Below are positions 34,210 to 42,490 of a DNA stretch of 64,000 bases, one piece after another. Positions within the stretch are counted from its first letter, which is position 1, and each line of letters opens with the position of its first letter. The stretch covers positions 30,776 through 94,775 of the IMG/VR virus record IMGVR_UViG_3300022074_000013, one strand, 5' to 3'. Source of the stretch: a virus. The translations under genes and the position numbers were made by a program. Under the pieces are notes generated by a model. It was not told the origin of the DNA, searched no databases, and saw nothing but the letters and a program-made list of their open reading frames with translations.

Positions 34210-36597
34210 CTAACCACACAAAAAGACAACCTTGCGAGACTAATGGCGGGTGAAAATCTGACCGTAGTCCATAAAAGGATACCTACTGCATATTTTGATG
34301 TAAAGAATAGGGTTCTTGCATGTCCTATATTTAAGAATGATATCAGTCCTGCTTTATATGACTTGTTTATGGGTCATGAAGTTGGACATGCATTGAACAC
34401 ACCTTATGAAGGTCTTCACAGTGCACTAGAAAAAAACAGAACATTAAAAGGATATCTTAACGTTATTGAGGACGTTAGGATTGAGAAAGCAATCAAGAAC
34501 AAATACCCTGGCTTGAGACCTCAGTTCTTCAAAGCATACAAAGAGTTGATTCAAAGAGACTTCTTTGGAATCAAGGGTAAAGACGTAAACAAACTTTCAC
34601 TAATTGATAGAATCAACCTACTTACTAAAGTGGGTTCTACTGCAGGTTGTGAGTTTACGCCAGAAGAATTCAAGTTTGTTGAAATGGCAGAAGCATGTGT
34701 AACTTGGGAAGACGTTGTTGTCTGTGCTCAGGCAATCTATGATTGGTCTAAAGAAAACGAACAAAGAACTCAAGAAGACCAAGCGGTCTCTACTCTTCCA
34801 CAAGATGACTTTGACTTCGATGATGAAGATGAAGAAGAAGGTGAAGAGGGTGAATCAGGTGGATTTGGAGACAATGAAGAAGATGAAGAGGGTGACGATG
34901 AGTCACAGGGTTCTTCAAGTGAAGAGGGTGACTCTCTTCCTGACGCTCCTGAAACAGAAGAAGGTGAAGGTGAAGAGAGTGATGAAGAGTCAGAAGAAGA
35001 AGAAGGTGGACAAGGTGATATCTCTGCTAAACAAGGTGGTACATCTGCAAACATTCCCGAAGGTTCTCATTCTGATGATGAAGACGGTGCAAGGGAATCA
35101 ATCACTGAATACAATGCACACAACAATGAAGGTGAGTTTCTAGAAGACGCTCCGATTGTTAGACAAACTATCAATCTCGGAGACTCTAAAATGTTCGGGA
35201 AAGATGGCGAAGCAGAACACATGGTTGTGTCTTCTGAGGAAATTGTCAAAGAATTCAAATCTTGGTATGAAGAAGAACATGCAGACATAGGTTTCACTAT
35301 TGAAGCTGCTAACTTCTCTTACAAGAAAATCGTAGACAAAAACAAATCTCTAATCTCTCACATGGCGAAAGAATTTGAGATGAAACAGAATGCAATGAGA
35401 AGCGTTAAAGCGTTTCAAGGTAAGACTGGAAAACTTGATATGAATGCTGTTGCTAAGTATCAAGTTATGGACGATATCTTCAAGAGGGTTACTTACCTTC
35501 CTGACGGTAAAAACCATGGTGTCGTAGTTCTTCTTGATTGGAGTGGTTCTATTCATTCTTCCGTCAAAAACTTACTGGAACAATCTTTCATTCTTGCTGA
35601 GTTCTGTAAAAAGGTAAACATTCCTTACAAAGTGTATGCTTTCTCTGACCAATGGAAAACTGCTGAAAAAGAATACGGAAGAAGAGATAGTGCTTTACTT
35701 GAACTGTTTTCTAATGGTAAAAGTAAAATGACTCAAAAAGAAATGCAAACAGTGTTTGGAATTATCTACAACCAGTACATTACTGCTGAGACTAGAAACT
35801 GGAACAAGTCAGAAGAGATTCTTCAAGAATGGTTTGGTAAGTTGTTTGAAGGTAAATCATTTTGGGGTTATGTAAATGGTTTGGACGCCCCATACAAAGT
35901 CAGACTTGGTGGAACACCACTTAACAATTCACTTCTTGCAATGAGAAAAATTCTTCCTGAGTTTAGAAATGACAATCAATTAGAGAAACTAATTCTTACA
36001 GTAATTACTGACGGGTTTTCTCATGAGAGTGACCACCTAAGAAGTGGTTACGGTATGGAAGGTTTGAAAGACCAATTGAAAGAAGGCGAAGACACTTGGG
36101 ATATAGAAAAACACACTTACATTGTTGACCCTTATTCAAGAAAAACTTATGAATACAATGTTCCTAGAAAAAATTCTAACTATAGTAGATACGAAAGAAA
36201 TGACTGGGACAAAACTGCTAACCTGCTTCACTGGTTGCATGAAGAAACTGGTGTCACGGTTACTGGATACTTTGCTCTTGACAGAAAACAAGATTTCTAC
36301 GGTCTTCACAATGCATGTAATGACTTGAAAAAAGAAATCGAAAACAAGTTCGGATACGATGACGGTTACAGAAAAACTTGGGGTCAAATCAGAAAAGAAG
36401 GTTTGGTATTCAAGACTCATGGTTACGGAAAACTTTTTGTTTGCTGTTCCTCGAACTTGAAAACTATCAATGACGAATTGTCAGATGACTTGATAGGTGC
36501 TAAGAAATCAACACTGCTATCTAACTTCAAGAAAAACAGAAGTGGCAAAGTTGGTTCAAGATTTTTAACTAATGAATTTATAAAGGAGATTGCATAA
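34198..36597 (+). CDS. CobT-like protein: zinc-peptidase-like N-terminus, acidic linker, von Willebrand A domain
   Basis: 799 residues. The N-terminus holds an HEVGH (HExxH) motif with a following ..VIEDVRIE acidic segment, as in zinc metallopeptidase-like domains. Residues about 205-300 are an almost pure Glu/Asp/Gly/Ser linker. The C-terminal half has a VWA domain with the MIDAS motif LLDWSGSIHS and a TVITDGFSHES strand. Acidic linker plus VWA is the plan of CobT, partner of the AAA ATPase CobS; a CobS-like gene follows at 37077. Together they probably form a MoxR/VWA-type chaperone or chelatase. The true substrate is unknown. Confidence 0.7.
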   Translation: MNEKLTTQKDNLARLMAGENLTVVHKRIPTAYFDVKNRVLACPIFKNDISPALYDLFMGHEVGHALNTPYEGLHSALEKNRTLKGYLNVIEDVRIEKAIKNKYPGLRPQFFKAYKELIQRDFFGIKGKDVNKLSLIDRINLLTKVGSTAGCEFTPEEFKFVEMAEACVTWEDVVVCAQAIYDWSKENEQRTQEDQAVSTLPQDDFDFDDEDEEEGEEGESGGFGDNEEDEEGDDESQGSSSEEGDSLPDAPETEEGEGEESDEESEEEEGGQGDISAKQGGTSANIPEGSHSDDEDGARESITEYNAHNNEGEFLEDAPIVRQTINLGDSKMFGKDGEAEHMVVSSEEIVKEFKSWYEEEHADIGFTIEAANFSYKKIVDKNKSLISHMAKEFEMKQNAMRSVKAFQGKTGKLDMNAVAKYQVMDDIFKRVTYLPDGKNHGVVVLLDWSGSIHSSVKNLLEQSFILAEFCKKVNIPYKVYAFSDQWKTAEKEYGRRDSALLELFSNGKSKMTQKEMQTVFGIIYNQYITAETRNWNKSEEILQEWFGKLFEGKSFWGYVNGLDAPYKVRLGGTPLNNSLLAMRKILPEFRNDNQLEKLILTVITDGFSHESDHLRSGYGMEGLKDQLKEGEDTWDIEKHTYIVDPYSRKTYEYNVPRKNSNYSRYERNDWDKTANLLHWLHEETGVTVTGYFALDRKQDFYGLHNACNDLKKEIENKFGYDDGYRKTWGQIRKEGLVFKTHGYGKLFVCCSSNLKTINDELSDDLIGAKKSTLLSNFKKNRSGKVGSRFLTNEFIKEIA

Positions 36598-36752
36598 TGA
36601 CTTTTGAAGAATTTGTAAAACACATGTTCGTTGAGAACTGTATGGAAAGGAAAGCATGGGGTGAGAAACCTTTTGCTGACGTGAGTGAATATTATTCGTG
36701 GGGAACTAACTCAAGTTTCCTCGTAAAACTATGGAGTGAGAAATATGCTTAA
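36597..36752 (+). CDS. Hypothetical 51-residue protein
   Basis: It starts in a TAATG overlap with the CobT-like stop; AAGGAG lies 15 bases upstream. MTFEEFVKHMFVENCMERKA, then SEYYSWGTNSSFLVKLWSEKY. Aromatic-rich, no recognised family. Coupling suggests co-production with the CobT-like protein. Confidence 0.5.
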   Translation: MTFEEFVKHMFVENCMERKAWGEKPFADVSEYYSWGTNSSFLVKLWSEKYA

Positions 36753-37002
36753 GACTAGAGACCCATTGAGGGTAGACCCAATTTACTATATCAACATTGA
36801 CGGTATGAATCATTCTGCTTTCGCAGACGCTGTTATGGACGTAGGAGACCCGCCCTGCGTAGCGAATGACTGCGATAGGGTATCCAAATGTGCTGAAGAG
36901 GGTGTAGAGTGCTTCGCATTCAGGATATGGGTCAATAATGGTGGTGATTTGAACGAAAAACAGGTCAAAAAAATGGGAAAATTACTTCAACCATGCAAAT
37001 AG
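36745..37002 (+). CDS. Hypothetical Cys-rich small protein
   Basis: The start ATG at 36745 (MLKTRDPLRVDPIYYINID) has GGAGTGAG directly upstream; a GTG 9 bases earlier is less likely. 85 residues, with Cys in PPCVANDCDRVSKCAEEGVECF and a final PCK. The clustered Cys could bind metal, which would fit a neighbouring chelatase-like pair, but this is speculation. Its stop overlaps promoter copy 3. Confidence 0.5.
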   Translation: MLKTRDPLRVDPIYYINIDGMNHSAFADAVMDVGDPPCVANDCDRVSKCAEEGVECFAFRIWVNNGGDLNEKQVKKMGKLLQPCK

Positions 37003-37052
37003 CTGTTGACAGTGACATGCATTTTTTGTTAGCCTATACACATGATGAGAAA
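37001..37052 (+). promoter_or_regulatory. Repeated promoter block, copy 3
   Basis: TTGACA (37006-37011), 18 bases, TAGCCT (37030-37035), then the shared TATAC and GAGAAA. The predicted start at about 37042 gives a 35-base leader with AAGGAG before the CobS-like gene. Confidence 0.72.
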
Positions 37053-37076
37053 TAAATTAATAACTAAGGAGACTAT

Positions 37077-38360
37077 ATGAGCGCATCTTATGATAAAAAT
37101 GAGTCGATTTCCGTTGACGGTAAATCGTTTCATTACACGCCTGACAGGAAAGAGTTCCTAGAAGGTCTAATAGGTAAGTATCCTAATCAGACTTCCTTTA
37201 CGAAGGAAGAGATTGAGACACTAGGACACGTACCTTACTGGTTGAACAATACCAAAAGGTATCCGTTCAAAACGTCCACCGACAACGGGACTATCTTCAA
37301 TCTTGAAGCAGTTGTGAGTGGTTACAATGGTGGTTATGAACCTGAGACAGTGGTTCCTATCGCACCAGTTAAATCTGCCCCGATTCCTGCGGTTGCAAAA
37401 CCCCAGCAGTCACCAGTCGCAATGAAGACTGAAATGGCAGATATCAACCTCTTGAATGATAATGTAAAAATCATTCCTGAGAAAATGTCTAACTATGTTC
37501 CTTTTGGTCACTTTTCTGACGTTAAGAACATAATCAAGTCTGATATTTTCTTTCCAGTATTTGTTACTGGATTGAGTGGTAACGGTAAAACCTTAATGGT
37601 TGAACAAGTTTGTGCTCAATTGAAGAAGGAACTTTACAGGGTCAACATTACGATTGAGACTGACGAAGATGATTTAATGGGTGGTCACACTCTTGTCAAT
37701 GGTAACATTGTCTACAGAGAAGGCCCTGTTATCAAGGCAATGAGAAAAGGCGCTGTCCTTCTTCTTGACGAAGTTGACTTGGGTTCAAACAAGTTGATGT
37801 GTCTTCAATCAGTTCTTGAGGGTAAAGGATACCTAATCAAGAAAACTGGTGAGTGGGTTACTCCTGCTAAAGGTTTCACTATTCTTGCTACTGCAAATAC
37901 CAAAGGACAAGGTTCTGATGACGGTAAGTTTGTAGGGACTCAAATCATGAACGAAGCAATGCTTGAAAGATTTGCGGTCACAATGCAACAGGAATATCCA
38001 CCTGTAGTGACTGAGAGAAAAATCCTTTCTAAGGAAATGGCTCTAAGTGGTGATGTTGATATGGACTTCTGTGAGAAGTTGGTTGACTGGGCGGACGTTA
38101 TCAGAAAAACTTTCTATGAAGGTGCGATTGATGATGTTGTGACTACTAGAAGGTTGGTTCACATTGTGAATGCTTTCAGAATGTTTGGTGACAAACTCAA
38201 GTCTATTGAGATGTGCATATCTAGGTTCGATGAAGAGACTAGAATGTCTATCCTTGACCTCTACACTAAGATTGACGCTGGTGTTAATCCTTTTGAAGAG
38301 GTTGTTGAAGAGGGTTCAGAAGAAAATTCTGAAAACCCTCTAGACGAAGTTGACTTCTAG
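37077..38360 (+). CDS. cobS: CobS/MoxR-like AAA+ ATPase
   Basis: 427 residues. The AAA core (about 145-345) has Walker A GLSGNGKTLM, DEDDLMGGHTLVNG, Walker B VLLLDEVDLG and sensor ILATANTKGQG. This matches the phage CobS-like ATPases widespread in T4-like cyanophages, where the name comes from the aerobic cobaltochelatase subunit. No CobN is seen, so cobalamin synthesis is doubtful. A chaperone role with the CobT-like VWA protein is more cautious. The C-terminus also carries the promoter of the next gene. Confidence 0.82.
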   Translation: MSASYDKNESISVDGKSFHYTPDRKEFLEGLIGKYPNQTSFTKEEIETLGHVPYWLNNTKRYPFKTSTDNGTIFNLEAVVSGYNGGYEPETVVPIAPVKSAPIPAVAKPQQSPVAMKTEMADINLLNDNVKIIPEKMSNYVPFGHFSDVKNIIKSDIFFPVFVTGLSGNGKTLMVEQVCAQLKKELYRVNITIETDEDDLMGGHTLVNGNIVYREGPVIKAMRKGAVLLLDEVDLGSNKLMCLQSVLEGKGYLIKKTGEWVTPAKGFTILATANTKGQGSDDGKFVGTQIMNEAMLERFAVTMQQEYPPVVTERKILSKEMALSGDVDMDFCEKLVDWADVIRKTFYEGAIDDVVTTRRLVHIVNAFRMFGDKLKSIEMCISRFDEETRMSILDLYTKIDAGVNPFEEVVEEGSEENSENPLDEVDF

Positions 38361-38369
38361 ACATATAAT
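38332..38369 (+). promoter_or_regulatory. AAAACCC/TATAAT promoter before the clamp genes
   Basis: AAAACCCTC from 38332 lies within the CobS-like coding end. TATAAT (38364-38369) is 6 bases before the ATG at 38376, again leaderless spacing. CCC to TATAAT is 28 bases, identical to 26372 and 50521. Confidence 0.65.
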
Positions 38370-38375
38370 AATGGT

Positions 38376-38663
38376 ATGAGTATTAATTACAAATACAACG
38401 AGAGAGAACTCTTAAAGGAGTTCTCTTCGTATATAGACAAGACTTATGACCAACACTATAGTCATAATCAATTTCAGGCGACTGAATTTATTATGGACAG
38501 TGGTCATGGTGAGGGATTTTGTATCGGGAACATTATGAAATATGCACAACGATACGGAAAAAAAGATGGGTATAACAGAGCAGACCTTTTGAAAGTAATC
38601 CACTATGGATTCCTTGCTCTAAACAATCATGATAGGAGACTAAAAAGTGATGAAGATAAGTAA
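38376..38663 (+). CDS. DUF3310-like small protein
   Basis: 95 residues. GFCIGNIMKYAQRYGKKDGYNRADLLKVIHYGFLAL is the DUF3310 core, a small helical family common in phages with unknown function, sometimes labelled nucleotide-kinase-like. It overlaps the clamp gene by 14 bases. Transcription is predicted to start exactly at its ATG. Confidence 0.75.
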   Translation: MSINYKYNERELLKEFSSYIDKTYDQHYSHNQFQATEFIMDSGHGEGFCIGNIMKYAQRYGKKDGYNRADLLKVIHYGFLALNNHDRRLKSDEDK

Positions 38664-39315
38664 TGAAACTAAGGAAGTTCTAAAGAACTTCTCAACTATA
38701 AACTCTGGCATCAAAGTAGGTGCTGGAAACAAATTGGAGACTATCTCTAATATGAAAAATATTCTTGCAGTGGCAACGGTAAATGAATCGTTCCCTCAAG
38801 GATTTTCTGTGTATAACCTGCCTGAATTTTTGGGTGCAACGTCTTTATTTGAAGACCCCGACTTTCAATTCAACGATGCAGCTATGACTATTACGGATAA
38901 CAATTCGTCAATGTCATATTTCTATGCTTCCGAAGGAATGGTAACTTCACCTGAGAAAATGATTACAATGCCAGAGGCAGAAATTGTATTCGATATCAGT
39001 AGCACACTATTGAGTGACTTGAACAAAGCGTCAAGTGTTTTGGGTGTTAGTGATTTGGTTCTTGAATCAGACGGTACAAATATATCATTGACCGTCAAGG
39101 ATAAAAAGAACACGACTACAAACACGTTCAGTAGAATCGTGGGCACTGGAAATGGTGCTTCGTTCTCTATGAACTTTAAGATTGAGAACCTAAAAGTTCT
39201 TGCAGGTAACTATACAGTATCTGTATCAAGTAAAGGTATATCCCATTTCAAGAATAAGGATATTGACCTAGAGTATTTTATTGCACTGGAACCTGATTCA
39301 AAATATAGTGCCTAA
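38650..39315 (+). CDS. 45: Sliding clamp gp45
   Basis: The start ATG at 38650 (MKISNETKEVLKNFSTINSG) matches the known gp45 opening; a GTG 3 bases upstream is less likely. 221 residues, T4 size. It forms the trimeric DNA clamp for polymerase and, with gp55, activates late transcription. TAGGAGAC lies upstream within the DUF3310 gene. Confidence 0.94.
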   Translation: MKISNETKEVLKNFSTINSGIKVGAGNKLETISNMKNILAVATVNESFPQGFSVYNLPEFLGATSLFEDPDFQFNDAAMTITDNNSSMSYFYASEGMVTSPEKMITMPEAEIVFDISSTLLSDLNKASSVLGVSDLVLESDGTNISLTVKDKKNTTTNTFSRIVGTGNGASFSMNFKIENLKVLAGNYTVSVSSKGISHFKNKDIDLEYFIALEPDSKYSA

Positions 39316-39322
39316 AGGCATA

Positions 39323-39452
39323 TATAATAATGTGTTAGTGTTATGCCAGTCTCTGTAATACTTTCGGGAGTGACCCCTTCTCATCACACAACTAGGGTGG
39401 GTCACGCCGTAAAATCGGTGGGGATTTTACAACCTTTTAACGAGACTAAATT
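39323..39452 (+). promoter_or_regulatory. TATAAT promoter and structured leader of gene 44
   Basis: TATAAT (39323-39328) predicts a start near 39335 and a leader of about 118 bases, exceptional in this compact genome. Two stems are seen: GTGACCC/GGGTCAC (39370-39376 with 39399-39405) and a perfect 8-bp GTAAAATC/GATTTTAC (39409-39416 with 39423-39430) shortly before the start. No strong Shine-Dalgarno sequence follows. Possibly a translational operator. Confidence 0.6.
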
Positions 39453-40400
39453 ATGAACAATGAATTTTTATTTGTAGAGAAGTATCGTCCTCAAAAGATT
39501 GACGACTGTATACTTCCAAGTGACCTGTATGCCACATTCAAAGACATAGTAGAAACGGGTGAGATACCTAATCTTATGTTGAATGGTACTGCAGGTTGTG
39601 GTAAAACAACTGTAGCGAAGGCACTTTGTAATGAACTAGGTGCAGACTTTATAGTTGTCAACGGTTCTGATGAAGGTAGATTGATTGATACCTTGAGAAC
39701 CAAAATCAAAAACTTTGCGTCCACCACCAGTTTGTCTGGCGGCCCTAAAGTAGTTATTCTAGACGAAGCAGACTACATTAGTGCCGAATCTGTGCAACCT
39801 GCTCTGCGTGGATTCATTGAAGAGTTCAGTTCTAATTGCAGGTTCATTATGACTTGTAATTTCAAGAACAGAATTATCAATCCTTTGCATTCAAGATGTA
39901 CTGTGATTGACTTCAAGATTCCTAGTAGTGAAAAACCTAGACTTGCAAGTGTGTTCTTAGCAAGACTCATGGAGATATGTACGCTAGAAGAAATCAAGTT
40001 CAACAAGGACGTACTTGCTGAACTTATCATGAAATTCTTTCCCGACTTTAGACGTTGTCTAAATGAGGTTCAAAGATATGGTATCGGTGGTGAAATCGAT
40101 ACTGGATTACTTTCTACTCTTGCAGAAGAGAAGATTACGCCATTGATAAATACACTCAAAGAAAAGAAGTGGACTGAAATGCGTAAGTGGGTCGGTGAAA
40201 ATTCTGACAATGATTTATCTGTAATGTATAGAAAGATTTTTAACGCACTCGAACATAAACTCGAACCTGCCTCAATACCTGCATGTGTTTTAATCATAGC
40301 AGACTATCAGTACAAGACTGCATTTGCAGCTGATTCTGAAATTAATTTAGTTGCATGTTTGACCGAGATTATGTCGGAGTGTAAATTTAGGAGTAAGTAA
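39453..40400 (+). CDS. 44: Clamp loader large subunit gp44
   Basis: 315 residues, T4 size (319). FVEKYRPQKIDDCILP start, Walker A GTAGCGKTT, Walker B VVILDEADYI, and the SRC motif PLHSRCTVIDF. It loads gp45 with gp62. It ends in a TAATG overlap with a peroxiredoxin gene that separates it from 62. Confidence 0.95.
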   Translation: MNNEFLFVEKYRPQKIDDCILPSDLYATFKDIVETGEIPNLMLNGTAGCGKTTVAKALCNELGADFIVVNGSDEGRLIDTLRTKIKNFASTTSLSGGPKVVILDEADYISAESVQPALRGFIEEFSSNCRFIMTCNFKNRIINPLHSRCTVIDFKIPSSEKPRLASVFLARLMEICTLEEIKFNKDVLAELIMKFFPDFRRCLNEVQRYGIGGEIDTGLLSTLAEEKITPLINTLKEKKWTEMRKWVGENSDNDLSVMYRKIFNALEHKLEPASIPACVLIIADYQYKTAFAADSEINLVACLTEIMSECKFRSK

Positions 40401-40930
40401 TGTTAGGAATGCTAACTGTAGGTGACCAATTCCCGCCTGTAAAATTAAATGGAATTGACGCTAACAATGACTTCGTTGAAGTTCAAATCGCTGAGGGTTA
40501 TACGCCACTCAAACATGAGTGGACAGTAGTTTACTTTTATCCAAAAGACTTTACTTTTATCTGTCCAACTGAGATTGCTGGTATGGACATATTAGTTGAC
40601 CATGCAAACGTGATTGGTATTTCAGGTGATAATGAATTCTGTAAGTCTGCTTGGAAACAAGCGAATGGTGTTATTAGAGAAATCAAACACACACTTGCGG
40701 CTGATTGTGGACTCAAATTATCTTCTGAACTTGGCATTGTCAATGAAGAACAAGGTGTCTGTAATCGTGCAACATTTATCTTTGATAAAGATAGAGTCAT
40801 TCAACACGTATCAGTCAATGGATTATCTACTGGTAGAAATGCTCAAGAAGTTCTTAGAACTTTGAAAGCAATTCAAGCTGGTGGATTGACTGGTTGTGAA
40901 TGGAACGAAGGAGACGATTTCGTTGCATGA
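40400..40930 (+). CDS. Peroxiredoxin (AhpC/TSA family)
   Basis: 176 residues. WTVVYFYPKDFTFICPTE gives the peroxidatic Cys55 with its conserved Pro/Thr surroundings. The later Arg lies in CNRATFIFDKD. A C-terminal Cys166 (GLTGCEWNEGDDF) is the likely resolving residue of a typical 2-Cys enzyme. It reduces peroxides using thioredoxin or glutaredoxin. The site, translationally coupled between the two clamp-loader subunits, is unusual. It probably protects replication from oxidative stress during infection. Confidence 0.92.
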   Translation: MLGMLTVGDQFPPVKLNGIDANNDFVEVQIAEGYTPLKHEWTVVYFYPKDFTFICPTEIAGMDILVDHANVIGISGDNEFCKSAWKQANGVIREIKHTLAADCGLKLSSELGIVNEEQGVCNRATFIFDKDRVIQHVSVNGLSTGRNAQEVLRTLKAIQAGGLTGCEWNEGDDFVA

Positions 40931-41202
40931 GTGAGTTTGATGAAATAGTACAACGTCAACGAGAACTTCTCGAAGCAGAAGAGTGGGCGAAAGGAGTACA
41001 TACCTTACAAATACATAGGTTGTATTCCATGTTCTATGAAACAGAAGAATCCGAAAAATTTCTCGATAACGGTTATGTTACTGATATTACATATAACAGT
41101 GGCGTAACCATAAGAGAACAAAATGGAAAAGAGGTATACAAATTTGGAGAAGAATTGAAAGGTGAAGACCTTGTAGATTCTTTTAGAAGTCACACTGCAT
41201 GA
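40927..41202 (+). CDS. Hypothetical protein between peroxiredoxin and gene 62
   Basis: The start ATG at 40927 (MSEFDEIVQRQRELLEAEEWA) makes an ATGA overlap with the peroxiredoxin stop; the earlier in-frame non-ATG start is not needed. 91 residues: a helical acidic N-terminus, then strands (YVTDITYNSGVTIREQNGKEVYKFG). Not recognised. It overlaps gene 62 by 4 bases. Confidence 0.6.
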   Translation: MSEFDEIVQRQRELLEAEEWAKGVHTLQIHRLYSMFYETEESEKFLDNGYVTDITYNSGVTIREQNGKEVYKFGEELKGEDLVDSFRSHTA

Positions 41203-41597
41203 AGAAAACTAATCCGTTTGATTTTGTTAAATCTGTATCCCATACCAAAAAAGATATTATGGTGGACGATATTGCTGAGAAGCAGTATGCACCATTCATA
41301 ACTAATAAAGCATTATCCTATCACCAAGACGCAGTTTATTTTGCAAATGAAATGAACATACGTCATGGTGTAGATAACCGCCTTCAATACCTTTTTTATC
41401 TAAATATACTAAGGAAAAGACAAAGATTTTCAACTTGGTCTAAACCCTATATTAGTAAAAAGTTAGATACAATCAAGGACTACTATCAAGTAAGTAACTT
41501 AAAAGCAAAGGAATATTTGGAAGTTCTTACTGATAAGCAGGTTCGTGAATTGAAAAAAAGAATGACAAAAGGTGGCAAGGATAATGGAAAGTTATGA
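41199..41597 (+). CDS. 62: Clamp loader small subunit gp62
   Basis: 132 residues, shorter than T4 gp62 (187) but typical for marine relatives. PFDFVKSVSHTKKDIMVDD, then YFANEMNIRHGVDNRLQYLFYLNILRKRQRFSTWSK are conserved. It bridges gp44 subunits. It overlaps regA. Confidence 0.9.
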   Translation: MKKTNPFDFVKSVSHTKKDIMVDDIAEKQYAPFITNKALSYHQDAVYFANEMNIRHGVDNRLQYLFYLNILRKRQRFSTWSKPYISKKLDTIKDYYQVSNLKAKEYLEVLTDKQVRELKKRMTKGGKDNGKL

Positions 41598-42000
41598 GAA
41601 TGAAGTCAAAGACTTAATTGAAGTTACATTCCCCGAAAAAGACGATTTTTTAAAGATACGTGAGACTCTCACTAGGATTGGTGTAGCGTCACGTAAAGAA
41701 CAAGAGTTATATCAGTCTTGCCATATCCTACACAAACGTGGGAAGTATTACATAACCCACTTCAAAGAACTATTCATACTGGACGGTAAACCTAGTAACC
41801 TAGACGAGAATGATATTGGTAGAAGGAATACCATTATCAACCTTCTACAACAATGGAGCCTACTTAAAGTATTGAATCCTGACAGTATCAAAGAACCTAC
41901 CGCACCTCTATCACAGATTAAAATCATTCCTTTTAAAGAGAAAAAGGAATGGATTCTCACACCTAAATACAATATCGGTAACAATAAAGCACCCGAATAG
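41584..42000 (+). CDS. regA: Translational repressor RegA
   Basis: I take the ATG at 41584 (MESYENEVKDLIEVTFPEKDDFLKIRETLTRIGVA), with AAGGAT upstream, over a GTG 12 bases earlier. About 138 residues. LYQSCHILHKRGKYYITHFKE and EWILTPKYNIG are the family blocks. It represses early mRNAs by binding at start regions. The structured gene 44 leader is a possible target here. Confidence 0.93.
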   Translation: MESYENEVKDLIEVTFPEKDDFLKIRETLTRIGVASRKEQELYQSCHILHKRGKYYITHFKELFILDGKPSNLDENDIGRRNTIINLLQQWSLLKVLNPDSIKEPTAPLSQIKIIPFKEKKEWILTPKYNIGNNKAPE

Positions 42001-42021
42001 ATAAATATCCCTACAAGGATA
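42000..42021 (+). promoter_or_regulatory. Late-type promoter overlapping a short hairpin
   Basis: GATAAATA (42000-42007) starts at the last base of the regA stop. TATCC (42006-42010) can pair with GGATA (42017-42021), which holds the AAGGA ribosome site. The predicted start near 42013 removes the left arm. Confidence 0.45.
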
Positions 42022-42027
42022 CATTAC

Positions 42028-42258
42028 ATGTTTGGATTTATTTTAACGATTTTAAAGAATATCGTGCTTAAGTTAGCAACAACTGGAGCATTCAACTTTA
42101 TGATGCCGACTCTACTAAAAGTAGACAAGTGGTGTGAAGAGAAAATTGGATTAGATATTATTAAACAAGAGCAGAGGTGGTTTGAGAAGTATCCACTGCT
42201 CAAAAAAAGAATTGAGGTTTTAGAGTCTAAAGTAGAAGACCTTCAATCTCAAAAATAA
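42028..42258 (+). CDS. Small protein with hydrophobic N-terminus and coiled-coil C-terminus
   Basis: 76 residues. FGFILTILKNIVLKLATTGAFNFMMPTLL is weakly hydrophobic or amphipathic. A helix follows with YPLLKKRIEVLESKVEDLQSQ. Not recognised. It is the first of a run of small membrane or coiled-coil proteins leading into the curli genes. Confidence 0.55.
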   Translation: MFGFILTILKNIVLKLATTGAFNFMMPTLLKVDKWCEEKIGLDIIKQEQRWFEKYPLLKKRIEVLESKVEDLQSQK

Positions 42259-42267
42259 GGAGAATCT

Positions 42268-42462
42268 ATGTTAAAAGCAAAACTAGATTTAGTAATGAGT
42301 TGGGTAAAATCAAGAATCGGAGAACGTACCTCATGGGACGGTGCTACGATTATAGCAATATCAGTGTTAGTGCTCGTAGCTGCACCGATTGTTAAACTAT
42401 TGGCTTGGCCCGCTTTAGCTTATGGAATTTATACTCTTTGCAAAGAAGAGAATTTAGTGTAA
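42268..42462 (+). CDS. Small membrane protein
   Basis: 64 residues, AAGGAG before the ATG. One or two membrane segments (about 25-58, ATIIAISVLVLVAAPIVKLL and AWPALAYGIYTL). It resembles short conserved phage membrane proteins but I cannot name a family. The stop is followed by an AATAAATA late-like box. Confidence 0.55.
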   Translation: MLKAKLDLVMSWVKSRIGERTSWDGATIIAISVLVLVAAPIVKLLAWPALAYGIYTLCKEENLV

Positions 42463-42490
42463 TAAATATAATTAAATAATGGAGAATATC

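Noticed and set aside
34618-35297. Minus-strand and shifted ORFs opposite the acidic linker of the CobT-like gene
   Set aside because: The GAA/GAT-rich linker gives Ser/Phe-rich or Lys-rich shadows without stops; no independent signals.
37077-38360. CobS-like gene as evidence of cobalamin synthesis by the phage
   Set aside because: No cobN or other cobalamin gene is visible and the partner has a peptidase-like domain, so the pathway claim is not supported by this window.
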